Positions 22,805 to 33,179 of a stretch of DNA of 64,000 nucleotides are shown here, in pieces (the first letter of the stretch is position 1; every line of letters begins with the position of its first letter). The notes under the pieces are model-generated. The model worked only from the letters and a program-made list of their open reading frames with translations. It was not told the DNA's origin and made no database searches. Position numbers and translations under genes: made by a program. The stretch comes from Podospora bellae-mahoneyi. Its lineage: Eukaryota; Ascomycota; Sordariomycetes; Sordariales; Podosporaceae. The stretch lies in assembly GCF_035222275.1 (NCBI RefSeq), contig NC_085884.1, positions 3,658,001 to 3,722,000 of the forward strand, written 5' to 3'.

Positions 22805-25800
22805 CTACGTCGGCCTCCTAAAAGGATGCGCCTCCGTATTCAAAACCCACTCATCCAAACTCACCACCTCGGGCTCCGCAAACAACAGATAAAAATACTT
22901 CAGCGTCTCCGCCAGCCAGAAACTCTCCATACTATCATCCATCCCGCCCGCATCACCCTTGGCAGTGACGTCCCTTATTGCCGAATGTCCCACCTCTGTC
23001 TGCGTGTGTTTAATCACAGACTCAAACATTTTCCATCCCTTTTCTTGCCATTTGGGATCGCCTGTGATGCGGTACATGTACCAGACCGACTCGATTGCTT
23101 CGGGGCTAAGTACGGGATACAGAGTTAGTATGGGATGATAGGGAAAGAAAACAAACAAAAAAAAAGAAAATAAAGAGAAAAAAAAAGAAAAGAAAAAAAA
23201 ACATACCGGAGGATGTAGCGTTTATCGCTCAAAGAGGTGAAGCCGGGGGGGATGATCTCATTCTTCAAGCGGTCGGCAATGTACTCTTCGTGAGTCATTG
23301 GTTTGATTGGCTCCGGGGGTAGGGTCAACTCTGTAAGGGGGATTTGGCTGTCGTCGTCGTCCGAGTAGGTTGTTGCCCAGTCATCATCACTGGTGTTGGT
23401 GTTTGTGACGGGGGCAGAGTTCAGATCCAGGCTGTTTTGCAAGTCCGCTCCTCTAGGCTCGTTAAAAGTTCCATTCAACTGGCGGCGTTGGAAGCGAGAG
23501 GGGAACGACCCCTCCCGTGCTTGGGGCTTTTCTTCTTGCTGCTGCTGTACCGGCTGCTTAGGCTCAGTCTTCTGGTCAGACCCAGCACCAGTGTCGGAAT
23601 TAGCGTTGCTCTTAGCCACCGGCCGTCTCGCCGCCTCCTCCTTTGCCTTCTCCACCCTCTCCTTCTGCAGCGCCTGCTCCTTCTTAATCTCCTCCACCTG
23701 CTCCTTCCAAGCAGCCTTGCTCTCGTAATACCTCTCCATCTCCTGCGCCCGATACGAAGCCCTATAGTCCAACTGCTCATGCCACGCCGTCTCGTTAAAC
23801 TTGCAATCCGTCGCCGACTTGCAAGGCATAATCTTGGCGTACTCAGGCATGATACCCGTGGGCATAACATCGTAGGCCCAGAAGCAACCCTCCGCAAGCT
23901 TCTTCCCAATCTCGACATCCTCCGGGCTCTCAAAGATCTTTCCCCCAAGTCCAAACATGCCACCCAGAAAGCAAGTCAAGTGAGTAATCTCCCACTCATA
24001 GTCCAAGCTGTCGGCCGTCCCATCTTTGCTCGTCGCCTTGGCCGAAAACAAAATATCCGGATCCCCCTTCGCCATCGGCCTAAACAAGAGATGCTTCTTC
24101 ACAGCTGCCACAGTCTTCTCATGCATGGTCTTGTACTTCGGCACCAGCCCCCCCAGCAGCAAATACTGCTTAGGAAAGTACTCATACGCCGAATCCTGAC
24201 TCCCGCCCATCCCGTACGACCCCCAAGCATTCGAACTCACCAGCCCCTGAGGAGCACACTCAAACCCGTCCGGCAACTTTTTCTTCCCCGGCCTTCCCGG
24301 CGTCATTTGATCCCTCCCCCCCACCCCATCATCCCCCCTGGCAACCTCCTCCCTCCTCTGCACCTTAACCCCCGTCCCCCCAACAACCCCCAGCCCATCA
24401 ACCCCCACCACCCCAAGATCAACCCTCCCATCCTCCCTCTCCTGCTGATCAACCGGCGGCCAAGGCGCACTCCTATTGCACCCACTGGCATCCAAATGCT
24501 CCGGGAAAATCCCCTCAATCGCACTCCTTCCCCTTCCCTTCCAATTCTGCAACTCCTCAAACGCGTCCGTAATCCTAGCCACAGCATCATAATACTTGTT
24601 CTCCCCCGTCAACTGCGCCAACCTCGTAAACTCCATGCTCATGCTCCCCAGCTCCGCCACGCCCGCGTTCTGCGCCGCCCGTTTCGGCGCAATGTTGTAC
24701 GCCGGGTGCCACTGGTAGTACAAGATCGGCAGCCTGTTGGGCGTGTCAAAGACGCTCATCAAGATCTCGGCCAGCTCCTCCGCCTTGTCCAGCAGCACTT
24801 TGTATTCCTTCTTCATGCCCGAGATGTCATACGCCGCAATCAACCCCCCCAGATAACGGATTATCGTTTCGAAAACGGGAATGTCCGTTCGGTAAGGTGT
24901 GGTGGTGAAGTCGATTTCCGCAACTGCCTTCAAAGCATCCTCAAACTCCGACTTGAGACCCATGATCCAGAGCGTGTCGAGGGAGTCGACGAGCGTGGCT
25001 GCCCAGCCGCAAAAGGGGTCATGGTAGGCTTTTGACACGGGGCGGAGCTCGTCGTGGGTCCAGGCGTAGATTTTGTAGCCCTGCCAGGCGCGCTGGGCTT
25101 CGGCCTTGACTTTTGCCAGGCGGAGCTCACGCTTCTCTCTGGCCTGGGGGGTTTCGGGCTCGAATTTGGCCTGGATGGTGGGGATGGGCTTTGGTTTGCC
25201 GGTGGGGAGGGGGATGATGGATTCGGGGGGGATGGGGAACCATTCCGAGGGTTTGGTCCAGTGGATTGCTGTGGTGGAGGTGGTTTCTAGATCAGGTTCG
25301 GAGGGGGTGTTGTCGTGGTTGTGGGAGCCGATTCCTGAGCCGGGGAGGCGGTCGGGGATCGTGGCTGTGGTTGTTGATTTATCCTTTGGAGGCTGTTCTT
25401 TCTCGTGGGTGCCCTTGAGGGGGGGCGGTTTGGTAGGTAAATCGTAGGATCCCTTCTCCTTGCTTTCCTCCTTTAGGCTTGGGATCTTGACTGGTGTGTC
25501 GCCGTGTCCGTGGTCGTGGTCGTGGTCGTCTACCACTTCGGGCGTTGGTTTCTCCTCAACTTGAACCTTGGGCGCCGGCGGCTTGACCTCCACTACTGCT
25601 GGATCTTCCTTGACAACGGGCGGTTTGGCAACAACGGGCGCCTGGGCTTTCTCGGCCGGTTTCGTCTCGACCTTTGTCTCCCGATGTCTTGTGCTGGTAT
25701 GCCATATCTCTTGCGTCCTATCCCATTGTGAATTCTTGGAGACGTGGTACAGCAGGACGGTGATGACGAAGGCGCATATCAGGAATACGCGATATCGACG

Positions 25801-25812
25801 GAGTCGGAACAT
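22805..25812 (-). CDS. Class I alpha-1,2-mannosidase (GH47), long form with inserts
   Basis: Trims alpha-1,2-linked mannose from N-glycans in the ER or Golgi. Two exons, 25812-23207 and 23105-22805, give 968 residues; the 101-base intron has GTATGT, TACTAAC and TTAG. Near the N-terminus (about 9-24) is one hydrophobic segment after a short basic tail: a type II membrane anchor. A 170-residue Pro/Lys-rich stem follows. GH47 hallmarks are [68 protein letters not shown] and the calcium-site VLNTEAHPF at the C-terminus. Two inserts absent from small fungal enzymes are a Gly/Val-Arg loop near residue 460-520 and a charged helix ([20 protein letters not shown]) with a low-complexity tail at about 690-820. 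It may be an ER degradation (EDEM-like/Mnl) or a Golgi form; I cannot tell which. Confidence 0.9.
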
Positions 25813-27478
25813 TGTAGCGGCGGCGGTTTAGCGACGGATAACCGCAGAAGGTATGGGTATTTGCGGACAGGCGCGCGCGCACAAGCGTTCCGTTTAACTC
25901 GATGCCAGGATATATCTCGAAGTCGGGATGTATGTATGGGTGGAATAAAAGTATCCAAAAAAGAGCCAGCCAGCCAAGGGGGGGCAGGGGGTTATTCAAA
26001 AAGCCAATATCTCCGAGTGGATGGCATGGCGGATGACCGACCCTATTCAATATTCAGGAGAGCTATCGCTGCCCCATGGGAAAGGTCAGTAAAAGCCAGC
26101 TTCTCAGGTGACAAGTGAATAGGAAAGAGCAAGAGGGAAGGCCAGAACTCACTTAACCCAAGCCAAGATGTCCCGGGAAAATCATGGAAAAGAGAGCAAT
26201 GGTCAGAAAGAGGAAGGCGGTTCATCAATCATTCAAGGGTGGGTTGTCTGGCCTGGTGGGTGGGAAAGCGCATGCGTGCCAAGCCGATGGCAAAGCTGTC
26301 CCCCTGTCGTCTTGAGGGAGGAGGGGGGCGCGCCTCTGCTTGGTGGTTGGATATTTCTTGGCATTGGATATGTCTTGCTCCAAACGGCAATCGGACACCT
26401 GTTGACTTCCTTGCGTCTTTCTGTTGTGAGGGATGAACAGGGGGAGGGATACAACACTATAGCCGCGCAAATCCTCTGCCGTTCTAACATAACAGATCTT
26501 TAGCGGCCAGTTAGGCTACCTCGAGGTTGGGATGAAGCTTTGACATTCCCGTCTCTACATGACTTGCTTGACTCGGCTGATTCAAGCTGGCCTGGCGTAG
26601 ATGCAGTATGTCATTCAACCGGTGGCTTTGACGATAGCGGGAATCGATATTAACCCGGAGAATAAATAAATCAATTCAACCTCCTCAACACGTCCAGGTT
26701 CGTCAGCTTCGGCAATGCAAGGCCGGGAGTTGCCAAGTCACCTCGTCCCACTGATCTGATATTGCGGGGTAGTTCCCCGCCATCAAGTTAGCGTCCTGAA
26801 CTCACGATGCTGACATGCAGCGTTTCTGCTTGAGAGATGGACGCTTTGTTTTGATTATGTGCCGGCTGACAAGACAATCATATTGTAAAGGCTCTCACCT
26901 AGATTAATACCATGTGGCTCAGGGGCGAGCTCTTTGTGCAAGCCCGAATCCGAGACACAGTAACGAATCCTACGGCGCTCAGATATCAGACCTTGAACAC
27001 CGATAGAAACCTCACTCAAGGCAACAGAGATATTTGATGACAATAGATTGAACAACGAATCAACTCACTGGATCATTCGAGAACTGCCGTAAACCCTCAG
27101 TTGTTCTAGACGATGATCAGGGTCCAGCTCCTGCATCTAGAAACGGAACTGATCGTCCGCCCACCTCCACAACCAAACTCGAGAACAACCAAGGAAAGCT
27201 TGTGCCGACACAACCGGGCCGTTCTCAACATCACCCGCAAAAATATGCATCACAAACAACCAGAGAATTAAAATATCAAATCAGGGCTCCAAAAGCACTG
27301 CATCAAGTTGGGGGGTATCTAACACTCAAAAGAAACCTCTTTCAGAAACCTTTCCCTTCAAAAAACCATGGATCCCTCGTAGCGAAGCCCGGAATCTACC
27401 ATGTCCCCAAATTCGCCTATGAACATCTGCCCATGTTGTCCGAGACTTCCAGTCCCATCCTCCAATCCAACCTGGCGC
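25813..27478. other. Intergenic region upstream of GH47 mannosidase
   Basis: 1.7 kb with no supported gene. The part near 25813-26200 is the likely promoter of the mannosidase. Frames at 26168-26503 and 27202-27486 (+) are short, lack family features and the latter runs opposite the end of the small gene at 27479-27911. Confidence 0.5.
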
Positions 27479-27911
27479 CTACCTAGCCCATCCGTGAATT
27501 CCGCCTCCGGCCGGCTCTTCATCCTCCTCGTCTTCCTCCAGCAAAAGATGGTCATACCCCCACACATCCACCAAGACCCTCATTCCACCAAAAAAAAAAA
27601 AAAAAAAAAAACTCCCCTTTCTCGATCCCCATCTCACGCTTCAAGAGCCGGAAACGTCTCTTTTCCTCGGTCGAGATCCACATTCGCTCGCGCCAATCCT
27701 CGATCGGATTGCCACGCTTGGCAACTCTGACCTCGGGGGGTTCCCAAACCCCAGGAGTATAGGTATGAGGACTTTGCACCTGGGGCCTGTCTTGCTTAGG
27801 GATATCCTCCATGTCATCGTCCGAGTCACTCTCGGTGTCGCTTTCCACGCGTCTCCCTTCTCTGGTGACGAGTCCAGCGGTGGCTGTCTGAGTGGGAGGA
27901 GTGGCGGCCAT
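27479..27911 (-). CDS. Small acidic protein of unknown function, downstream of TRM10
   Basis: I do not recognise the family. The model is exon 1 27911-27613 and exon 2 27578-27479, 132 residues. Exon 1 carries an acidic Ser-Asp stretch, then VWEPPEVRVAKRGNPIEDWR and a basic helix (EEKRRFRLLKREMG). After a run of 22 T the frame changes; in the new frame VLVDVWGYDHLLLEED and an acidic tail ending GGGIHGWAR are clearly coding-like. The change can be explained by an unusually short 34-base intron (GT...GAATGAG with no branch site), by a homopolymer of wrong length, or by slippage. The start codon is 21 bases after the TRM10 stop, on the same strand and in the same frame, so it may lie on the TRM10 mRNA. 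Confidence 0.55.
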
Positions 27912-27932
27912 TGTCTGATTGGGAGAGGGGTT

Positions 27933-29264
27933 CTAATCCATCGCCGGCTTGATCTCAGTGTCGGTCGACTTGTCCGGCTCATCCTCCTTCTGATCCTCCT
28001 TGGTATCCTCCTCCTTGACATTCCCCTCGTCATCACCCCCAGCTTGACTCCCACCACCCTCCTTCAGCACACCACCCTTCCGCTTCGGGATCACCTCCAA
28101 AAAGGCCTGCCCCCAGTCACCACACTGCAGCCACTTCCCCATAATCTCCACCACCTGGTTCGTCGTCAAAACAAACCGGCTCTGCATGGCCATGAAATCC
28201 CCGATCGGCAACTTCGCATGGCGAACCTTGTGTTCTTGCGCTCTCTTGTAGCAAAGACCCTTCTCCCTGTTGCGATCGACCAACCCTCCAATGATGTACG
28301 CGGTCCCTGGTTCGAGTCTGTCAAGGGTATACGGCGAGTCGGAAGTGAGGTAGACAATATTCTTGTGGACACTGTCCTCCTCGACATCCTCGGTCGACTT
28401 GTTATCAAACTTCTCATCGAGACTCATGTGAGGGACGTTGCCCGTCTCCTTCGAAGCGACGTGATCGGGAAGGTTGTACGCGGTATAGGGCTGAATAAAC
28501 TCGTTGATAGCTTGCTGGGCGCAGTCGACAAAGTTGTTTTCGGTAATGATCACATTCTTCCAGTTGAGGTGGGTGTTCTTGAGCTTTGTCTCAAATCTTT
28601 CCTTGAGCTTGCCCCCAAACCCGCTGAGTGACAGATGAGCTTGGTTTTTCTCCTTGCGGTTCATTGCGTACGATCTGGTGAGCTGGCTCGACAGGGAAAT
28701 CAGTTCTCCTTCGCGCATGTATTGCTCGAAGTCACAATCGATGACAACGGAGATGGGGAGGAAGTTGGGTTCGAGAGGCTTCTTGGTGGGAATGAAGGCC
28801 ATTGGGTCGAGTCCTTTCTCGACAGCTTTAGCCATCAACTCCTCCTTCTCTTCTCGACGCTGGGCTTGCTTCTCGTGGCGCTTATCTTTGCGCTTCTGCT
28901 TGCGCTGCTCGGCGTAGGCTTCATAGGCGGCTTGTTTGCGCAACTTCTTGAGCTCGCGCTTGGAGAGACCAGGCTTGACCTCTTCGGTGGAAGGGGTTTC
29001 GGTCGAAGCCGGAGTCTGCCCAGCTTTCTCGGCCGGGATAATGTTGGTATCGATGGCAGCCTCGGAGGGGTTGGCTGGCTGCTCGTCGTTGTTGACAGAG
29101 GGGGTGTTCTTCTTGATGGTTCTGTTATCGAGCTCGCTGACATCGGTGTCGGCCTTGCGCTTGCCATTGGCAGTCGAGAGGTTATTGGAGTCGCTGGTGG
29201 TGGCCAGAGAGTCGGTCATCTCGACGTCCGGTGCGATGGTTTGCGGATCGGTTACGGTAGCCAT
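27933..29264 (-). CDS. trm10: tRNA (guanine(9)-N1)-methyltransferase TRM10
   Basis: SPOUT-fold enzyme that methylates N1 of G9 in tRNAs. Single exon, 443 residues from the ATG at 29264; an in-frame ATG 47 codons upstream (29405) is less likely because the extra residues are hydrophobic and not family-like. Residues 1-100 are acidic and disordered; KRELKKLRKQAAYEAYAEQRKQKRKDKR is the usual basic N-terminal helix (given here as its first and last parts). The SPOUT core shows ISVVIDCDFEQYM, NVIITENNF, IVYLTSDSPYTLD, IIGGLVDRNREKGLC with the catalytic-site Asp, and LPIGDFMAMQSRFVLTTNQV. The tail is acidic and ends at a TAG. Divergent from MSH2 across a 498-base spacer. See the small gene at 27479-27911 for the tight downstream arrangement. 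Confidence 0.95.
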   Translation of the reverse strand: MATVTDPQTIAPDVEMTDSLATTSDSNNLSTANGKRKADTDVSELDNRTIKKNTPSVNNDEQPANPSEAAIDTNIIPAEKAGQTPASTETPSTEEVKPGLSKRELKKLRKQAAYEAYAEQRKQKRKDKRHEKQAQRREEKEELMAKAVEKGLDPMAFIPTKKPLEPNFLPISVVIDCDFEQYMREGELISLSSQLTRSYAMNRKEKNQAHLSLSGFGGKLKERFETKLKNTHLNWKNVIITENNFVDCAQQAINEFIQPYTAYNLPDHVASKETGNVPHMSLDEKFDNKSTEDVEEDSVHKNIVYLTSDSPYTLDRLEPGTAYIIGGLVDRNREKGLCYKRAQEHKVRHAKLPIGDFMAMQSRFVLTTNQVVEIMGKWLQCGDWGQAFLEVIPKRKGGVLKEGGGSQAGGDDEGNVKEEDTKEDQKEDEPDKSTDTEIKPAMD

Positions 29265-29762
29265 GTCGCTTGCTACAGGTAGTAGCTTGACGGGAGGTTT
29301 GTAGCAAAGGGAAACGTAAATATGGCAGGTGGAATTCCGAGAAAAGAGGATGTGAGAACTGGATAACACGGTGTTTATATAGTGGTGGAAGGGGAAAAAA
29401 AGCAAGAGAAGTGAACAATGGCAAGTAATATTTATTCACTTGGTCTGCAATTGTCAATTCACTCGAGCTGCTCCCGGAGGTGGGGTGGTGACCAGAGCTT
29501 TAATTTTTTAGCGCAGGACAGTGGCAGAATTACCCCACCACAAGCTGGGGTTGCCGGGCGGTGAAGGCTTAGTTGGTTGGCTGGACAGCGCGCTGAGGCG
29601 CGTCTTCTTTAATTGAGTCGCGTCTCCCATGACCAGGGGTGGGCAGGTCACCTAAATTGACAATCCCGACATTTTGGTTCCCCATCCATCTCAACTTCGG
29701 GATGTCACCAAAGCCTGTACAACTTTGAGAGTGTACAGAACCAAATCACAGCCACAGCCAAC
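29265..29762. promoter_or_regulatory. Divergent promoter region TRM10 / MSH2
   Basis: No coding sequence. Two CGCGTC cores at 29599-29604 and 29619-29624 lie about 140-165 bases before the MSH2 start; they are one base off the MCB consensus ACGCGTC and may serve as weak cell-cycle elements. This is inference. Confidence 0.45.
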
Positions 29763-32579
29763 ATGTCTTCCAGACCAGAGCTCAAGGTAATACTGACCTT
29801 GTCTTCCTCAACTGCGGAACATATCTAACAAAGACACCAACAGGTCGATGATGAGCACGGCTTCATCCGATACTACAAGTCCCTTCCCAAGGTCGACGAG
29901 GACGTGATTCGCATATTCGATCGAGGTGACTGGTACACTGCACACGGAGAAGATGCCAATTTCATCGCGCGCACTGTCTACAAGACCACCTCGGTTGTCA
30001 GACAACTGGGCAAAAATGACCACACTGGCCTGCCATCAGTCACCATGACTGTTACCGTCTTCAGGCAGTTCCTTCGGGAAGCGTTATACAAGCTGGGAAA
30101 GAGAATTGAGATTTATGCCAGCCCCAACGGCCGCATGAACTGGAAGATTGTGAAGCAAGCCTCGCCAGGCAACCTGCAAGATGTCGAGGACGAACTTGGA
30201 GGGCAGTTCGAGGGAGCGCCAGTGATCTTGGCCGTCAAAATCACAGCCAAGGCATCAGAAGGCAGGACGGTTGGCGTGTGCTTTGCCGATGCCAGCGTAA
30301 GAGAGCTCGGTGTCAGCGAGTTTCTCGACAACGATCTGTACTCCAACTTTGAGTCTCTGGTCATTCAACTCGGCGTCAAGGAGTGCCTCATGCAGATTGA
30401 CAAGGCAGAGAAAGACAAGGATCCAGAGCTGGCAAAGCTGAGACAAATCCTCGACAGCTGTGGCATTGCCGTTTCGGAAAGACCAGCAGGCGAGTTTGGC
30501 ACCAAGGACATTGAACAGGATCTGGCAAGGCTGCTGAAGGACGAGCGGTCTGCGACGTTACTCCCACAGACCGACTTGAAACTTGCTATGGGCTCAGCAG
30601 CTGCTCTGATCAAGTATCTTGGTGTTTTACACGACCCTTCCAACTTTGGACAATATCAGCTCTACCAGCACGACCTTGCGCAGTTCATGAAGCTTGATGC
30701 CGCCGCGCTCAAAGCCCTCAACCTCATGCCCGGTGCCAGGGATGGTGCCAAGACCATGAGTCTGTATGGTCTCTTGAACCACTGCAAGACTCCTGTTGGT
30801 AGCAGGCTGTTGTCTCAATGGTTGAAGCAGCCCCTGATGGACAAGGCCGAGATTGAGAAGCGTCAGCAGCTTGTCGAGGTGTTTGTCAACGACACTGGGC
30901 TTCGACAGACTATGCAGGAGGAGCACCTCAGGTCTATCCCTGACTTGTACAGGCTATCCAAGCGCTTTCAGCGGAAGAAGGCAACCCTTGAAGATGTCGT
31001 CAGAGCTTACCAGGTCGTCATCCGCCTGCCCGGCTTCCTAGGCACACTCGAGGGAGTGATGGACGAAGCTGCCCGTGACCCCCTCGATGAGGCTTACACC
31101 AACCAACTCCGCGAGCTCTCCAACAGTCTAGTCAAACTCCAAGAAATGGTCGAAACCACCGTCGACCTCGACGCCCTCGAAAACCACGAGTTCATCATCA
31201 AACCCGACTTCGACGACGGCCTCCGCATCATCCGCAAGCGCCTCGACAAGCTCCGCTCAGACATGGACAAGGAATTCTCCGAAGCAGCCAACGACCTCGA
31301 CCAAGAGCGTGACAAGAAGATCTTTCTCGAGAACCACAAAGTCCACGGCTGGTGCATGCGCCTGACCCGGACAGAAGCAAGCTGCATCCGCAACAAGTCC
31401 CGCTATCAGGAATGCTCAACCCAGAAGAATGGAGTCTACTTCACCACCAAAACCCTCCAAGCCTACCGCCGGGAATTCGACCAGCTCTCCCAAAACTACA
31501 ACAGAACCCAATCCGGTCTCGTCAACGAAGTTGTCGGCGTAGCAGCCTCGTACTGCCCCATTCTCGAAAAGCTAGGCGGCGTCCTCGCCCATCTGGACGT
31601 GATCGTCTCCCTCGCCCACTGCGCAGAGAACGCCCCCGTCTCCTACACCCGTCCCAAAATCCACCCACGAGGTCAAGGACAAACAATCCTCACCGAAGCC
31701 CGCCACCCCTGCATGGAAATGCAAGACGACGTCACCTTCATCACCAACGACGTCTCCCTCACCCGCGACAGTTCTTCCTTCCTGATCATCACAGGCCCAA
31801 ACATGGGCGGCAAGTCAACCTACATCCGCCAGATAGGCGTCATAGCCCTCATGGCACAAATCGGCTCCTTCGTCCCCTGCGAGTCGGCCGAGCTGACCAT
31901 CTTTGACTCGATCCTCGCCCGCGTGGGGGCAAGCGACTCGCAGCTAAAGGGGGTATCAACCTTTATGGCCGAAATGCTCGAAACAGCCAACATTCTCAAG
32001 TCAGCCACCTCCGAATCCCTGATTATCATCGACGAGCTAGGCCGCGGAACGTCGACCTACGACGGGTTCGGTCTCGCGTGGGCGATTTCGGAGCACATAA
32101 TCCAACAGATCGGGTGTTTTGCCCTGTTTGCGACTCATTTTCATGAGCTGACCGCCCTCGCGGAAAAGTACCCGCAGGTTAAGAACCTGCATGTTACGGC
32201 GCATATCACGAGCGACAGGGACGTGAAGAGGGAGGTGACGCTGCTGTATAAACTCGCTCCGGGGATCTGCGACCAGAGCTTTGGGATTCATGTCGCCGAG
32301 CTGGTGAGGTTTCCGGACAAGGTTGTCAGGATGGCGAAGCGGAAGGCGGACGAGCTGGAGGATTTTACGAGTAAGCACGAGGCGGGGAGTGTCAAGTATG
32401 GGAAGGGGGATGTGGAGGAGGGGAGCGCGTTGTTGAAGGATGTGCTGGTGAAGTGGAAGGATCAGGTCAAGGGGGGGGGGATGACGAAGCAAGAAATGGT
32501 GGAGAGGTTGAGGGAGCTGGTCAGGAGCGATGAGAGGTTGGAGGGGAATCCGTTTTTTCAGAGTGTGAAGGCTTTGTAG
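29763..32579 (+). CDS. msh2: DNA mismatch repair protein MSH2
   Basis: MutS homologue that, with MSH6 or MSH3, recognises base mismatches and small loops. A 24-base first exon (29763-29786, MSSRPELK) is joined across a 57-base intron (GTAATA...ACCAACAG, branch TCTAAC) to 29844-32579; total 919 residues, the usual size. The start is set by this mini-exon because the second exon opens without an ATG and continues the conserved VDDEHGFIRYYKSLP. MutS domains I-V are present: the mismatch/connector part, the lever and clamp helices, and the ATPase with Walker A GPNMGGKST (about 658-666), ESAELTIFDSILARVGASD, Walker B IIDELGRGTST and FATHFHELTAL. No breaks are seen. Confidence 0.97.
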
Positions 32580-33179
32580 GGGGATGATGGGTTCGAGGGA
32601 AGGGTTTCAGTGTGGACATCATAAGATTTTGTAATGCGTTTGCTTTCGGACACTGGCTGGGTTGGTCAAGGGTAGGGGAAGGGTTATGGGAGATATGATT
32701 TGCATTTTGAGCAATGGCAAAGAGGTTGTGTGTTTACATTTTGCCATGAGCAAAAGGCGGGGCAAGAGTCAGCTCATATGTTGCGAAAGACAACTTGAAA
32801 TAATACAAACCTTTTGCCATCCAATCCCATGTCATCACAGAGGCATTTTCCATGCCACTGCACTGACCGTCGAGATACATCAGCAACCACAACTCTCACA
32901 CCCCTCTATGACCCATGGAGGATTTCCATGTCAGATCACCAGAGGAACAGTATCAAAACAACGCTGCTCATATTTCTCACCGCGTCTTCGTCTAATTCTC
33001 CCCATCCCCCCTGCCCCCTTCCAATCTCTCGCTGCCTCCCCTCCCACCCTTCCCCAATATGGTAGTGTAAGTTGTAAAGGTACAAGAAACATCAAAAAGA
33101 GAGACCAGAGACTGGAGCGAGAAAACGAGGTTAAAAAAACTACAGTAAACGTCCCCGACACACGCACCCACCCCCCAAA
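32580..33179. other. Convergent spacer between MSH2 and RPN3
   Basis: 600 bases with no supported gene; 3' untranslated regions of two convergent genes. Pyrimidine-rich in the last 200 bases. Confidence 0.6.
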
